64,000 bases of DNA from Amycolatopsis thermophila (lineage in GTDB: Bacteria > Actinomycetota > Actinomycetes > Mycobacteriales > Pseudonocardiaceae): assembly GCF_030814215.1 (NCBI RefSeq), contig NZ_JAUSUT010000001.1:1550001-1614000 (forward strand). Reading direction: 5' to 3'. The position numbers and the translations under genes are program-made. Positions 55,690-64,000 of the stretch are shown in pieces. The first letter of the stretch is position 1, and the number at the start of each line of letters is the position of its first letter. Under the pieces are notes generated by a model. The model saw only the letters and a list, made by a program, of their open reading frames with translations. It was not told the origin of the DNA and did not search any database.

Positions 55690-56409
55690 TCAGGCGGTCG
55701 CGTCCTCGGAGAGCAGGTTGCGCGTCCGGGACGGGTCGACCGGGATGCCGCGCCCCATGGTGGTCGAGACGACGACCTTCTTCACGTACCGGCCCTTCGC
55801 GGCGGAGGGCTTGGCCCGCAGGATCTCGTCCAGCGCGGCGGCGTAGTTCTCCACCAGCTTCTCGACCTCGAAGGACGCCTTGCCGATCACCAGGTGCAGG
55901 TTGGCCTGCTTGTCGACCCGGAAGTCGATCTTGCCGCCCTTGATCTCGGTGACCGCCTTGGCCACGTCGGGCGTCACGGTGCCGCTCTTGGGGTTCGGCA
56001 TCAGGCCACGCGGACCCAGGATGCGGGCGATCCGCCCGACCTTCGCCATCTGGTCCGGCGTCGCGACAGCGGCGTCGAAGTCGAGCCAGCCACCCTGGAT
56101 TCGCTCGATCAGGTCGTCGCTGCCGACGGCGTCCGCACCGGCGGCCTCGGCCTGCGCGGCCTTGTCGCCAACGGCGAACGCGATGACGCGGACGGTCTTA
56201 CCGGTACCGTGCGGCAGGTTCACGGTGCCGCGGACCATCTGGTCGGCCTTGCGGGGGTCGACGCCGAGGCGCATCGCGACCTCGACCGTCTCGTCCATCT
56301 TGGACTTGGAGAGTTCCTTCGCGAGCTTGACGGCCTCCAGCGGCGCGTACAGCCGCGTGCGGTCCACCTGCTCAGCGGTCTGGCGGTAGACCTTGCTGCG
56401 CTTTGCCAT
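55690..56409 (-). CDS. rplA: 50S ribosomal protein L1
   Basis: L1 forms the mobile stalk that moves deacylated tRNA. The 239 residues contain [17 protein letters not shown] and [20 protein letters not shown], diagnostic of L1. L1 often autoregulates the rplK-rplA unit by binding mRNA. It follows rplK by 79 bases. Confidence 0.98.
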   Translation of the reverse strand: MAKRSKVYRQTAEQVDRTRLYAPLEAVKLAKELSKSKMDETVEVAMRLGVDPRKADQMVRGTVNLPHGTGKTVRVIAFAVGDKAAQAEAAGADAVGSDDLIERIQGGWLDFDAAVATPDQMAKVGRIARILGPRGLMPNPKSGTVTPDVAKAVTEIKGGKIDFRVDKQANLHLVIGKASFEVEKLVENYAAALDEILRAKPSAAKGRYVKKVVVSTTMGRGIPVDPSRTRNLLSEDATA

Positions 56410-56488
56410 GTCTGTCCTTAGCTAGAAATGTGGATCAGTTGTGGTGCGAGCCAGCGCCTGGCTCTCCCACGGTGAGCCCCGAGGGGGC

Positions 56489-56920
56489 TTATTCGACCGT
56501 GATGCCCATCGACCGCGCGGTGCCGGCGATGATCTTCGCGGCCTGGTCGATGTCGTTGGCGTTGAGGTCCGACTTCTTGGTCTCGGCGATCTCGCGCACC
56601 TGGTCCCAGGTCACCTTGGCGACCTTGGTCTTGTGCGGCTCGGCCGAGCCCTTGTCGACGCCCGCGGCCTTCAGCAGCAGCTTCGCGGCCGGCGGCGTCT
56701 TCAGCTTGAAGTCGAACGACCGGTCTTCGTACACGGAGATCTCGACCGGCACCACGTTGCCGCGCTGCGACTCGGTCGCGGCGTTGTAGGCCTTGCAGAA
56801 CTCCATGATGTTGACGCCGTGCTGACCCAGCGCGGGGCCGACCGGCGGAGCCGGGTTCGCGGCACCCGCCTGAATCTGCAGCTTGATGATCGCTGCAAGC
56901 TTCTTCTTCTTGGGTGGCAT
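56489..56920 (-). CDS. rplK: 50S ribosomal protein L11
   Basis: L11 is in the GTPase-associated centre where thiostrepton binds. The 143 residues start [20 protein letters not shown] and contain [29 protein letters not shown] sequence. The proline cluster at the N-domain hinge is intact. It follows nusG. Confidence 0.98.
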   Translation of the reverse strand: MPPKKKKLAAIIKLQIQAGAANPAPPVGPALGQHGVNIMEFCKAYNAATESQRGNVVPVEISVYEDRSFDFKLKTPPAAKLLLKAAGVDKGSAEPHKTKVAKVTWDQVREIAETKKSDLNANDIDQAAKIIAGTARSMGITVE

Positions 56921-56997
56921 TCCTAGTTCCTATTCAGTACCGAGTACCCCACGCGCCTGCCTGCGCGCGAGGGCCAACGATCCAGTGTACTGGGTCG

Positions 56998-57837
56998 TCA
57001 GATCTTGGCGACCTGCGTGAACGACAACTCGACCGGCGTCTCGCGGCCGAAGATCGACACCAGGACCTTCAACTTCTGCGCGTCCGCGTTGACCTCGCTG
57101 ATCGTCGCGGGCAGCGTGGCGAACGGGCCGTCCATGACGGTGACCGACTCGCCGACCTCGAAGTCGACCTCGACCGCGGGCGCGCCCAGGGCGGCCTCCG
57201 CCGAGGCGGCCTCGCCCTTGGCCTTCGCCGGTGCGGCCTTGTCGACCTTCGGGGCCAGGAACTTGAGCACGTCGTCGATCGTCAGCGGGGACGGCTTCGA
57301 CGTCGCGCCCACGAAACCGGTGACGCCGGGCGTGTTGCGGACCGCGCTCCAGGAGGCGTCGTTGAGCTCCATGCGGACCAGGATGTAACCGGGCAGCACC
57401 TTGCGCTGCACCAGCTTGCGCTGGCCGTTCTTGTTGATCTCGGTGACCTCTTCGGTCGGCACCTCGATCTGGAAGATGTAGTCCTCGACGTCCAGCGTCT
57501 GGGTACGGGTCTGGAGGTTGTTCTTGACCTTGTTCTCGTACCCGGCGTAGGAGTGCACGACGTACCACTCGCCCGGCAGGGAGCTGAGCTCCTTGCGCAT
57601 CTTCTCGACCGGGTCCTCGTCGTCGTCCTCGGCCGGAGCGGCCTCGGTCTCGACGGCGGCCTCGGCCTCGGTCTCGCCTGCGTCCTCGGGCTCGGCCTCC
57701 GCGCTGTCGGTGTCGAGTCCGGCAGCCGCGGTGCCGGCGTCCTGGTCGGACACGGCGGCCTCGTCGTCCGCCACGGTGGCCGCCTCGACCGGCTCGTCGT
57801 ACTCGTCGCCGGCTGCGACGCCGTTCTCGGAGGTCAC
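56998..57837 (-). CDS. nusG: Transcription termination/antitermination protein NusG
   Basis: NusG binds RNA polymerase and couples transcription to Rho or ribosomes. The 279-residue protein has a long acidic N-terminal arm of about 85 residues, the NGN domain ([20 protein letters not shown]), an Ala/Lys-rich linker, and a C-terminal KOW domain ([20 protein letters not shown]). The GTG at 57835-57837 has GAGAGGA upstream; a second GTG five codons earlier is possible. Confidence 0.97.
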   Translation of the reverse strand: MTSENGVAAGDEYDEPVEAATVADDEAAVSDQDAGTAAAGLDTDSAEAEPEDAGETEAEAAVETEAAPAEDDDEDPVEKMRKELSSLPGEWYVVHSYAGYENKVKNNLQTRTQTLDVEDYIFQIEVPTEEVTEINKNGQRKLVQRKVLPGYILVRMELNDASWSAVRNTPGVTGFVGATSKPSPLTIDDVLKFLAPKVDKAAPAKAKGEAASAEAALGAPAVEVDFEVGESVTVMDGPFATLPATISEVNADAQKLKVLVSIFGRETPVELSFTQVAKI

Positions 57838-57892
57838 GTTCCGTCCTCTCACTTGATCGCTTGTCGTGTCCGTGCCGGCCCCGCAGACGCGC

Positions 57893-58336
57893 TCAGCCGA
57901 ACAGCCAGAACACGCCCTTGCGGAACGCGAAGTCCAGCAACGAGACCAGCGCGACCATGAAGGCCACGAAGACCAGCACCACCGTGGTGTAGGTGATCAT
58001 CTGCTTGCGGGTCGGCCAGATGACCTTGCGCAGCTCCGCCCACACCTCGCGGATGAACCGCACCAGCCGGGCGAACAGCGACGGCTTCTTGTCCTTGCGG
58101 GTCCGCTTCGGGGTCGCGCGACCCTTCTTGACCTCGCCCGCCTTGGACTTGCCCTCGACGGCCGGAGCGCCCGCGGACGCCTTGCCCGCCGGACGCGCCT
58201 TGTCACCGTCCTTGGCCGCCTTGCCCGCAGGGCGCGCGGAGGCGCGACGTTCGCGCCGCGCCGCGGCCGTGACCGGGCGGGCAGTCCGCTTGGACTCCTG
58301 CTCCTGGTCCTTGCCGCCGGCGTCGTTGTCGCTCAC
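57893..58336 (-). CDS. secE: Preprotein translocase subunit SecE
   Basis: SecE clamps SecY in the membrane. The 147-residue protein has a basic, Lys/Arg/Ala-rich N-terminal arm of about 85 residues and the conserved core ([20 protein letters not shown]) before one transmembrane helix ([21 protein letters not shown]). GTG 58334-58336 has GGAGG seven bases upstream; the open frame before it runs into tRNA-Trp. Genes secE and nusG are adjacent, as in most bacteria. Confidence 0.96.
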   Translation of the reverse strand: MSDNDAGGKDQEQESKRTARPVTAAARRERRASARPAGKAAKDGDKARPAGKASAGAPAVEGKSKAGEVKKGRATPKRTRKDKKPSLFARLVRFIREVWAELRKVIWPTRKQMITYTTVVLVFVAFMVALVSLLDFAFRKGVFWLFG

Positions 58337-58369
58337 GACCACTCCTCCGCTCAGGCACCTACTTCGACG

Positions 58370-58442
<73 letters not shown>

Positions 58443-58471
58443 TCGAGCAATCCAGCCGCTCGCTGGACGCC

Positions 58472-58504
58472 CTTGACCCTCCCCGCATGCCCTGCGGGGT
58501 CAAG
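58472..58504 (-). repeat. Hairpin in the tRNA-Trp leader
   Basis: CTTGACC and GGTCAAG enclose a CCCGCA/TGCGGG inner helix, with a two-base bulge on one side. It lies between the candidate promoter and tRNA-Trp and may be a processing signal or leftover terminator. Confidence 0.4.
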
Positions 58505-58526
58505 CGCCGGACGTTCCAAGTTCGGA

Positions 58527-58557
58527 AGTCTACGGCAAGCCCCGAACAGGCCCGCAA
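58527..58557 (-). promoter_or_regulatory. Candidate promoter for tRNA-Trp and secE-nusG
   Basis: On the minus strand TTGCGG (58552-58557) and TAGACT (58527-58532) are separated by 19 bases. The -10 is strong and the spacing long. It points toward tRNA-Trp. Confidence 0.4.
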
Positions 58558-58620
58558 CCGAGGGGCGCAGAACCGCTCCCGCGTGCTTCTCGACACACGC
58601 GACGTGCGAACATGAAGGCC

Positions 58621-59847
58621 ATGAGCGCACCCGCAACCGTCACTGCCCGCTCCCGCATCTCGGCCCGCATCGCCGGCATCACGCCGTCGGCCACCCTCGC
58701 CGTCGACGCGAAGGCGAAGGAGCTGAAGGCGCAGGGCCGCCCGGTGATCGGCTTCGGTGCGGGGCAGCCGGACTTCCCGACCCCGGACTACGTCGTCGAG
58801 GCGGCCGCGAAGGCCGTCCACGACCGGGTCAACCACGGTTACACCGCGGCCGGCGGCCTGCCCGAGCTGAAGGAGGCCATCGCGGCGAAGACGCTGCGCG
58901 ACTCCGGCTTCGCCATCGAGGCCAGCCAGGTCCTGGTCACCAACGGCGGCAAGCAGGCCGTCTACTCGGCGTTCGCGACGCTGTGCGACCCGGGCGACGA
59001 GGTCCTGCTGCTGGCGCCGTACTGGACCACCTACCCCGAGTCGATCAAGCTGGCCGGCGGCGTGCCGGTGCAGGTCACCGCCGACGAGTCGACCGGCTAC
59101 CGGGTCACCGTGGACCAGCTCGAGGCCGCGCGCACCGACCGCACGAAGGTGCTGTTGTTCAACTCGCCGTCCAACCCGACCGGCGCGGTCTACACCCGGG
59201 AGCAGATCGAGGCCATCGGCAAGTGGGCCTACGAGCACGGCATCTGGGTGGTCACCGACGAGATCTACGAGCACCTGACCTACGACGGCGCCGAGAACCA
59301 CTCGATGCCGGTCGTGGTGCCGGAGCTGGCCGACCAGACGCTGGTCCTCAACGGTGTCGCCAAGACCTACTCGATGACCGGGTGGCGCGTGGGCTGGATC
59401 GCCGGCCCGAAGGACGTGATCAAGGCGGCGACGGGCTACCAGTCGCACCTGTGCGGCAACGTGTCGAACGTCGCGCAGCGGGCCGCGCTGGCCGCGGTCG
59501 CCGGGCCGCTGGACGTCGTCGCCGAGATGCGCGCCGCGTTCGACACCCGCCGGAAGAAGATCGTCTCGCTGCTGTCGGACATCCCCGGTGTCGAGTGCCC
59601 GACGCCGGAGGGCGCCTTCTACGCGTACCCGTCGTTCAAGGAGATCCTGGGCAAGGAGATCCGCGGCGAGAAGCCGTCCGACACGCTCGAGCTGGCCGAC
59701 CTGATCCTGCGCGAGGCCGACGTCGCGGCGGTGCCCGGTGAGGCCTTCGGCACGCCCGGCTACTTCCGGTTCTCCTACGCGCTGGCCGAGTCCGACCTCG
59801 TCGAGGGCGTGCAGCGGATCGCCGCCCTGCTGTCCGAGGCGAAGTAA
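58621..59847 (+). CDS. aspC: Pyridoxal phosphate-dependent aspartate aminotransferase
   Basis: This 408-residue class I aminotransferase, related to AspC of the Ib subgroup, swaps amino groups between aspartate (or related acids) and 2-oxoglutarate. The PLP Lys is in [15 protein letters not shown] (residue 248 from this start). SNPTGAVY and [12 protein letters not shown] hold the conserved Asn, Asp and Tyr. A second ATG at 58612 is possible, giving three more residues. The upstream TGCGAAC shows no strong ribosome-binding site, so a leaderless start is possible. It is divergent from tRNA-Trp. Confidence 0.93.
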   Translation: MSAPATVTARSRISARIAGITPSATLAVDAKAKELKAQGRPVIGFGAGQPDFPTPDYVVEAAAKAVHDRVNHGYTAAGGLPELKEAIAAKTLRDSGFAIEASQVLVTNGGKQAVYSAFATLCDPGDEVLLLAPYWTTYPESIKLAGGVPVQVTADESTGYRVTVDQLEAARTDRTKVLLFNSPSNPTGAVYTREQIEAIGKWAYEHGIWVVTDEIYEHLTYDGAENHSMPVVVPELADQTLVLNGVAKTYSMTGWRVGWIAGPKDVIKAATGYQSHLCGNVSNVAQRAALAAVAGPLDVVAEMRAAFDTRRKKIVSLLSDIPGVECPTPEGAFYAYPSFKEILGKEIRGEKPSDTLELADLILREADVAAVPGEAFGTPGYFRFSYALAESDLVEGVQRIAALLSEAK

Positions 59848-59865
59848 CCCGATCCGCGTAACCGC

Positions 59866-59905
59866 AGCGCCACTTCCGCAGTCCGGAAGTGGCGCTTCGG
59901 CTTTT
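59866..59905 (+). terminator. aspC terminator
   Basis: AGCGCCACTTCCG (59866-59878) and complement (59884-59896) form a 13-bp stem with a 5-base loop, then a T run (CTTTTT) on the plus strand. A classic intrinsic terminator, 18 bases after the stop. Confidence 0.85.
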
Positions 59906-59923
59906 TCGGGGTAGCCGGGTCGG

Positions 59924-60829
59924 GTGGGGAAGAAGGTACTGATCGGGGTGGTGGTGGCCGCGCTCGTCGGCGCGGCGGCCGCCGGTGTGGTGTTCTGGCG
60001 CAGCGGCCACGGCGATTCCGCCGAGCCGCCGAAGCCGCCCGGTTCGGTGCTCGGCCCCGGCACGGGCCGGTACGTCGCGCTCGGCGACTCGTACACGTCG
60101 TCCCCGCGAACCGGTGCCCCGGCGGGCACCCCGGCCGGCTGCGCGCGTTCGGACAACAACTACCCGCACCTGGTGGCCGCGGAGATCCGGCCCGCGTCGT
60201 TCGCGGACGTCAGCTGCGGCGGCGCGACGACCCAGCAGCTGACGGAGCCCCAGACGACGCCCGACGGGATCAACCCGCCCCAGCTCGACGCGGTGACACC
60301 GGACACGACGCTGGTGACGCTCGGGATGGGTGGCAACGACGTCGGCCTCGTGGGCCTCGCGCGGGACTGCCTGACGACGAACCGGGCGGTGTCGTTGTGC
60401 AAGCCGCGGCTGACCGCAGGGGGCCACGACGAGCTGGCGGACCGGATCACGGCGACGGCGCCGAAGATCCGGGCGGCGTTGCAGGAGATCCACTCGCGGG
60501 CTCCGCGGGCGCGGGTGATCGTGGTGGGGTACCCGACCGCCCTGCCGGATGGCACCGGGTGCTGGCCGTTCCTGCCGATCGGGCCGGACGACGTCGCTTA
60601 CCTGCGCAGTTCGCTGTCCCGGCTGAACTCGATGCTGGCCACCGAGGCGAAGGCGAACCGGGCCGGGTACGCGGACACGGCGACGCCCAGCAAGGGGAAG
60701 GACATGTGCGCGAAGGCGCGGGTGAAGTGGGTGGAGGACGCGGTGCCCTCGTCTCCCGCGATGGAGCTGCATCCCAACGCGGTCGGGGAGCGCGGGATGG
60801 CGGACGTGGTGCTGGATCTGCTGGACTAG
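59924..60829 (+). CDS. Secreted SGNH/GDSL-family hydrolase
   Basis: This 301-residue probable lipase or esterase has an N-terminal membrane/signal segment (VLIGVVVAALVGAAAAGVVFW). The GDS motif is at Ser56 (LGDSYTSS), block III GGND at Asn138, and block V His283 (ELHPNAVGERG). Six or more Cys suggest disulfides. In block V the residue usually Asp (DxxHP) is Glu-Leu-His. GTG start. Substrate cannot be told; related enzymes cleave lipid or acetyl esters outside the cell. Confidence 0.85.
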   Translation: MGKKVLIGVVVAALVGAAAAGVVFWRSGHGDSAEPPKPPGSVLGPGTGRYVALGDSYTSSPRTGAPAGTPAGCARSDNNYPHLVAAEIRPASFADVSCGGATTQQLTEPQTTPDGINPPQLDAVTPDTTLVTLGMGGNDVGLVGLARDCLTTNRAVSLCKPRLTAGGHDELADRITATAPKIRAALQEIHSRAPRARVIVVGYPTALPDGTGCWPFLPIGPDDVAYLRSSLSRLNSMLATEAKANRAGYADTATPSKGKDMCAKARVKWVEDAVPSSPAMELHPNAVGERGMADVVLDLLD

Positions 60830-60995
60830 CGCTGAAAACTGCCCGAGGTTGTCGACAGTCTGGGCTGAGAAGGACCTGGTCAGGCGCGCGAACCGGCGAA
60901 ATGTACCTGCGTCGCTACCGGCATCACCAGATCGGCCACTCGAGCGAACGCGTCAACGACCGACAGCAGTAGCACAACCAGCGGGCCGGGACGGG

Positions 60996-61298
60996 TCACT
61001 GATCGAGGTCGAAGGCCAGCCGGATCGCTTCGGTCAGTTCGCGTTCCTGCTCGGGCAGCAGGCGGCCGATCTGCTTGCCCAGCGCGGACTTCCGGATGGT
61101 CTGGATGTTGTCGCAGCTGATCACGCTGTCGTGGTCGAGGCCGTTCCGCTTGCCGACGGGGACCTCGGTCGACAGGCCGCGGATCGTGCTCGTGATCGGG
61201 GCGATCGTGACACGGGTCAGGTGCGGGCGGATCAACTCGCGGGTCAGCACCAGCACCGGCCGCACCTTGTCGAGCCGGGCGGTGTGGATCGGGCGCAT
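60996..61298 (-). CDS. MazF/PemK-like toxin
   Basis: This 100-residue protein has the PemK/MazF fold signatures: RPVLVLTRE near the N-terminus, VTIAPITSTIRGLSTEVPVG in the middle and SVISCDNIQTIRKSALG near the end. Such toxins are mRNA interferases. The usual N-terminal GDVWWVDL segment is reduced to MRPIHTARL, so the protein is slightly short. ATG 61296-61298 overlaps the antitoxin stop as TGATG. Confidence 0.85.
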   Translation of the reverse strand: MRPIHTARLDKVRPVLVLTRELIRPHLTRVTIAPITSTIRGLSTEVPVGKRNGLDHDSVISCDNIQTIRKSALGKQIGRLLPEQERELTEAIRLAFDLDQ

Positions 61299-61525
61299 CA
61301 GTCCAGGTCGTCCAAGGGGGCGGCGTGCTCTTCGATCCCGTCCAGGTCGTCCGGCACGCCGCCCGTCAGCAGTGCGATGTCGCGCTCGGCGATGAACCGC
61401 CTGCGCTCCCGCTCCAGAGCGCGGAAGACGAGGTCGGCACGGCTCGAGGCCTTGCCTTCCTCCACCACGTGGTCGATGAACGACACCAGCTCGTCGGGCA
61501 GACGAACGGCGATCTGCTTGGTCAT
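61298..61525 (-). CDS. Ribbon-helix-helix antitoxin (MazE-like)
   Basis: This 75-residue protein has an N-terminal ribbon-helix-helix (MTKQIAVRLPDELVSFIDHVV, then ASSRADLVFRALERER) and an acidic C-terminus (LDGIEEHAAPLDDLD) that likely wraps the toxin. It is directly upstream of and coupled to the MazF-like toxin, the usual type II toxin-antitoxin order. I start at the ATG ending at 61525; eleven further in-frame codons are unlikely. Confidence 0.82.
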   Translation of the reverse strand: MTKQIAVRLPDELVSFIDHVVEEGKASSRADLVFRALERERRRFIAERDIALLTGGVPDDLDGIEEHAAPLDDLD

Positions 61526-61540
61526 ACCACTACGGTACCA
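61525..61540 (-). promoter_or_regulatory. Possible operator of the toxin-antitoxin pair
   Basis: TACC-ACTAC-GGTA (61525-61537) is a short inverted repeat touching the antitoxin start; TGGTA also repeats within it. Ribbon-helix-helix antitoxins often bind such sites to autoregulate. Too short to be sure. Confidence 0.3.
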
Positions 61541-61560
61541 GTTTGGGATGCAACCCATCG

Positions 61561-61956
61561 TCAGCGGACGACGGCCTGGGCCTTCCCGAGGACCGTCTTG
61601 CCGGCGAACTTCGCGGTGATGTCCACGCGGGCGCGACCGTCCTCGCGGACCTCGGCGACGTTGCCGGTGAACTCGACGTCCGCTCCCTCGGGCGGGACCA
61701 CCACCGGCCGCGTGAACCGGACGCTGTACTCGACCAGCTTCCCCGGGTCGCCCAGCCAGTCGGTGACCAGCCGTCCGCCCAGCGCCATCGTGAGCATCCC
61801 GTGCGCGATCACGTCGGGCAGCCCGACCTCCTTCGCGAACCGCTCGTTCCAGTGGATCGGGTTGAAGTCCAGCGACGCGCCGGCGTAGCGGACCAGCTGG
61901 TCACGCGTCACGTGCACCCGCAGCGGCGGCAGTTCCACGCCCTTTTCGTACCCCAT
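61561..61956 (-). CDS. hadB: (3R)-hydroxyacyl-ACP dehydratase subunit HadB
   Basis: This 131-residue MaoC-like hot-dog protein carries the hydratase motif with Asp30 and His35 (SLDFNPIHWNERFAKEVGLP), the catalytic pair of HadB. It forms a dimer with HadA in fatty acid or mycolic acid synthesis. ATG 61954-61956 overlaps the hadA stop as TGATG. In mycobacteria hadB is followed by hadC; here a toxin-antitoxin pair follows and hadC is missing. Confidence 0.9.
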   Translation of the reverse strand: MGYEKGVELPPLRVHVTRDQLVRYAGASLDFNPIHWNERFAKEVGLPDVIAHGMLTMALGGRLVTDWLGDPGKLVEYSVRFTRPVVVPPEGADVEFTGNVAEVREDGRARVDITAKFAGKTVLGKAQAVVR

Positions 61957-62405
61957 CAGGCCCCCTCTCCCCGCACGACGAGCTGCGCCCTGGTCGTGCA
62001 CACCAGCCGGCCGTCCGCGTCGACGATCTCGCCGCGCACGGTCAGGAAGTCGTTGCCGGCCCGGGCCATGATGTCCTCGACCGTCGTGGTGATGCGCAGC
62101 ACGTCACCGGCGTGCACCGGGCGCGCGTAGGTGAAGCTCTGGGCGCCGTGCACCATCCGGCTGTAGTCCAGTCCCAGCTCCGGGTCCTCGGCGATGGCGT
62201 TGATCGCGTCGAGGTTGATCACCGTGAGGAACGTGGGCGGCGCGATGACGTCCGGGTAGCCGGCCGCGCGGGCCGCCTCCGGGTCGGTGTAGACGGGGTT
62301 CGCGTCGCCGATCGCGAGGGCGAACTCCCGGATCTTCTCGCGGCCGACTTCGTACGTGGAATCCGGCGGGTACGTCCGCCCGGTGAACGAGGGGTCCAAA
62401 GGCAC
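61956..62405 (-). CDS. hadA: (3R)-hydroxyacyl-ACP dehydratase subunit HadA
   Basis: This 149-residue hot-dog protein contains FALAIGDANPVYTDPEAARAAGYPDVIAPPTF, like HadA; it lacks the catalytic His of HadB, as expected for the partner subunit that binds the acyl chain. GTG start. It lies after rpmG, as in mycobacteria (rpmG2-hadA-hadB). Confidence 0.9.
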   Translation of the reverse strand: MPLDPSFTGRTYPPDSTYEVGREKIREFALAIGDANPVYTDPEAARAAGYPDVIAPPTFLTVINLDAINAIAEDPELGLDYSRMVHGAQSFTYARPVHAGDVLRITTTVEDIMARAGNDFLTVRGEIVDADGRLVCTTRAQLVVRGEGA

Positions 62406-62445
62406 CCGAGCAGCCTACCCACCGCCGTCGCGGCCCCGGACAGCA

Positions 62446-62479
62446 CGAAGGCCGCCCCGGTGAACCGGAGCGGCCTTCG
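62446..62479 (-). terminator. rpmG terminator hairpin
   Basis: CGAAGGCCGCCCCGG and its near complement pair over 15 bp with one mismatch (62446-62460 with 62465-62479), between rpmG and hadA. A 4-base loop. Confidence 0.6.
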
Positions 62480-62500
62480 CGAAAACCTGAGGTGCTGGCG

Positions 62501-62665
62501 TCAGCGGGTTTCCTTGTGAACCCGGTGCGTACCGCAGTTCGGGCAGAACTTCTTCATCTCCAGGCGATCCGGGTCGTTGCGCCGGTTCTTCTTGGTGATG
62601 TAGTTGCGGTGCTTGCAGACCTCGCACGCCAGCGTGATCTTCGGTCGCACGTCGGTGGCAGCCAC
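62501..62665 (-). CDS. rpmG: 50S ribosomal protein L33, zinc-binding form
   Basis: This 54-residue L33 has the zinc pairs Cys14/Cys17 (CEVC) and Cys41/Cys44 (CPNC). It starts (GTG) [19 protein letters not shown] and ends [10 protein letters not shown]33 lies near the E site. It follows the tRNA-Thr/tRNA-Met pair in the same direction, the same order as in mycobacteria. Confidence 0.97.
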   Translation of the reverse strand: MAATDVRPKITLACEVCKHRNYITKKNRRNDPDRLEMKKFCPNCGTHRVHKETR

Positions 62666-62737
62666 AGCAAAGCCTTTCTCTACACAACGAACCCCCCACA
62701 GGCGACGATAACCTCATCAGCCGCCCCATGTGGGGGT

Positions 62738-62782
62738 CCAGGGGGCTCTCCCCCTGGCGGGGGTTCGGGGGTCCGACCCCCG
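62738..62782. repeat. Two adjacent short hairpins between tRNA-Met and rpmG
   Basis: CCAGGGGG-CTCT-CCCCCTGG (62738-62757) and CGGGGGT-CCG-ACCCCCG (62766-62782) are perfect inverted repeats. This G-rich pair resembles intergenic repeats common in high-GC actinobacteria. It may end tRNA transcription. Confidence 0.65.
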
Positions 62783-62841
62783 ATGCAATGGCGAAGCGGA
62801 GCCGGCTCACGCAGTCCGTGAGCACAGTCCGCCCATCCGCG

Positions 62842-62914
62842 TAGCGGTGGCCGGACTTGAACCGGCGACACAGCGATTATGAGCCGCTTGCTCTACCGAC
62901 TGAGCTACACCGCC
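62842..62914 (-). tRNA. tRNA-Met (anticodon CAT), elongator type
   Basis: A 73-base minus-strand cloverleaf: acceptor GGCGGTG with CACCGCT (a G-U at the first pair), anticodon loop CTCATAA, T arm GGTTCAAGTCC, discriminator A, no encoded CCA. Initiator tRNA usually has three G-C pairs in the anticodon stem and an unpaired first base; this one does not, so elongator Met is likely. Confidence 0.93.
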
Positions 62915-62967
62915 TTGACCGGCCGTCAGGCTCCCCCGCCTGAGCGGGAGTGGCCTGCTGACCACCG

Positions 62968-63040
62968 AGCCCCAATACGGAATCGAACCGTAGACCTTCT
63001 CCTTACCATGGAGACGCTCTGCCGACTGAGCTATTGGGGC
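62968..63040 (-). tRNA. tRNA-Thr (anticodon GGT)
   Basis: A 73-base minus-strand cloverleaf: acceptor GCCCCAA with TTGGGGC, anticodon stem TCTCC/GGAGA, loop ATGGTAA with anticodon GGT, T arm GGTTCGATTCC, discriminator T, no CCA. It precedes tRNA-Met and rpmG, as in the mycobacterial thrT-metT-rpmG2 order. Confidence 0.95.
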
Positions 63041-63116
63041 GAGTCCAACGCCTGAACGTTGAAGCCTCGAAGAGATTACATGGCCCACCGGGTACCTCCC
63101 GCAGGGGGGTCCCCTT

Positions 63117-64000
63117 TCACGTGAGCAGCGTCAGGACCGTCTCCATCTTCCGCCCGACCGACCGCGCGGTGCGGGCCTGAAGCCAGGCCTCCAGGCGGTC
63201 CTCGGCCAGCGGACGCGAGATCAGGTAGCCCTGGGCGACGTCGCAGCCCATCGCCTCCAGCTGGTCCCGCGCGACGTCCTCCTCGACGCCCTCGGCCACC
63301 ACGGCCAGGCCCAGCGAGTGGCCCAGCTCGACGATCGAGCGCACCACGGCCAGGTCGCCGAGGTCGGTGCCCATGCCCAGCACGAAGCTCTTGTCGATCT
63401 TGACCTCGTCCACCGGCAGCTGCCGCAGGTAGGCCAGCGACGAGTAGCCGGTACCGAAGTCGTCGACCGCGAGCACGATCCCGAGACCGTGCAGCTCCCG
63501 CAGGATCGGCAGCGCCTTCTGCGGGTCGGCCATGACGCCGGACTCGGTGAGCTCGAACGTGAGCAGCTCGGGCGGCACGTCGAACTTGCGCAGCGCCTCG
63601 ACGACCTTGCGCGGGAAGTCCTCGTCGGCCAGGTTCCGCACGGACAGGTTGACCGCGACCGAGATCCGCAGGCCCTCGTCCATCCACTTGCGGACCCGGA
63701 TCAGCGACTGCTCGAGCACGAACCCGGTCAGCACGCCGACCAGGCCTGCGGCCTCGACGGCGGGCACGAACTCGTCCGGGTCGAGCCGGCCGAACTCGGG
63801 GTGCTGCCAGCGCACCAGCGCCTCCACGCCGAGCACCTGCTTGCTCGGCAGCGAGACCTTCGGCTGGTAGTGGACGCTGACCTGGCCCTCCTCGATGGCC
63901 TGCCGGAACTGGGTGACCATCTGGAACCGGCGCAGGAAGATCTGGCCCATGCTGGGCACGTACCCCCGGACCTCCTCGCCGCCGCGGGTGGCGCGGACGG
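63117..64000 (-). CDS. EAL-domain cyclic di-GMP phosphodiesterase, N-terminus outside the window
   Basis: The frame stays open to the window end, so the protein is probably longer; a GTG at 63957-63959 would give a 280-residue stand-alone domain. The EAL signature is VEALVRW, followed by NLSVRNL, ELTESG, DDFGTGYSS, KIDKSFV and AEGVEE, and QGYLISRPL. All the metal and c-di-GMP ligand motifs look intact, so an active phosphodiesterase is expected. Upstream residues VRGYVPSMGQIFLRR give no clear GGDEF sign. Confidence 0.87.
   Translation of the reverse strand, partial: VRATRGGEEVRGYVPSMGQIFLRRFQMVTQFRQAIEEGQVSVHYQPKVSLPSKQVLGVEALVRWQHPEFGRLDPDEFVPAVEAAGLVGVLTGFVLEQSLIRVRKWMDEGLRISVAVNLSVRNLADEDFPRKVVEALRKFDVPPELLTFELTESGVMADPQKALPILRELHGLGIVLAVDDFGTGYSSLAYLRQLPVDEVKIDKSFVLGMGTDLGDLAVVRSIVELGHSLGLAVVAEGVEEDVARDQLEAMGCDVAQGYLISRPLAEDRLEAWLQARTARSVGRKMETVLTLLT

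Overview
The window is high-GC actinobacterial chromosome. GTG and TTG starts are frequent, third codon positions are nearly all G or C, and ESX (type VII) secretion genes, a complete Mce operon and the hadAB/rpmG/tRNA/secE order are all present. Gene order and protein sequences resemble Pseudonocardiales, and I infer an Amycolatopsis-like genus from family knowledge; no search was possible.

Layout. 1-5986: the end of an ESX locus (eccD tail, mycP, eccB on the opposite strand, eccE, and an unassigned gene). 5987-6816: an 830-base convergent intergenic region full of palindromes, tandem repeats and DnaA-box-like sites. 6817-14674, minus strand: truA-rplQ-rpoA-rpsD-rpsK-(67-aa ORF)-rpsM-rpmJ-infA-map-adk-secY. 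15067-15864: a lone membrane protein. 16022-25653, minus: the S10/spc ribosomal protein clusters from rpsJ to rplO. 26017-30350, minus: the str operon (rpsL-rpsG-fusA-tuf). 30899-32995, plus: a three-gene module of YbaB-like, EspC-like and WXG100-like proteins. 33052-33198: a 48-aa ORF. 33316-40815, minus: rpoB-rpoC. 41398-52840, minus: a ten-gene Mce lipid-import operon (ATPase, two permeases, MceA-F, two Mce-associated proteins), placed between rplJL and rpoBC. 53028-58442: rplL-rplJ with an L10-type leader, a plus-strand membrane protein with a 33-bp tandem repeat, rplA-rplK-nusG-secE, and tRNA-Trp. 58621-62665: an aminotransferase, an SGNH hydrolase, a MazEF-like pair, hadB-hadA and rpmG. 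62842-63040: tRNA-Met and tRNA-Thr. 63117-64000: an EAL-domain protein cut by the window edge.

How it works together. Most of the window is the core transcription and translation supercluster, with stop/start overlaps (ATGA, GTGA, TGATG) showing translational coupling and long GC-rich hairpins separating units. Envelope functions (ESX, Mce, secreted hydrolase, hadAB) are inserted between these units. The most notable points are an Asn in RpoB where the rifampicin pocket normally has Ser (E. coli position 531), a coupled small ORF between rpsM and rpsK, a truA gene with no standard start codon and a ribosome-binding site inside the rplQ terminator, and the structured 5987-6816 region.
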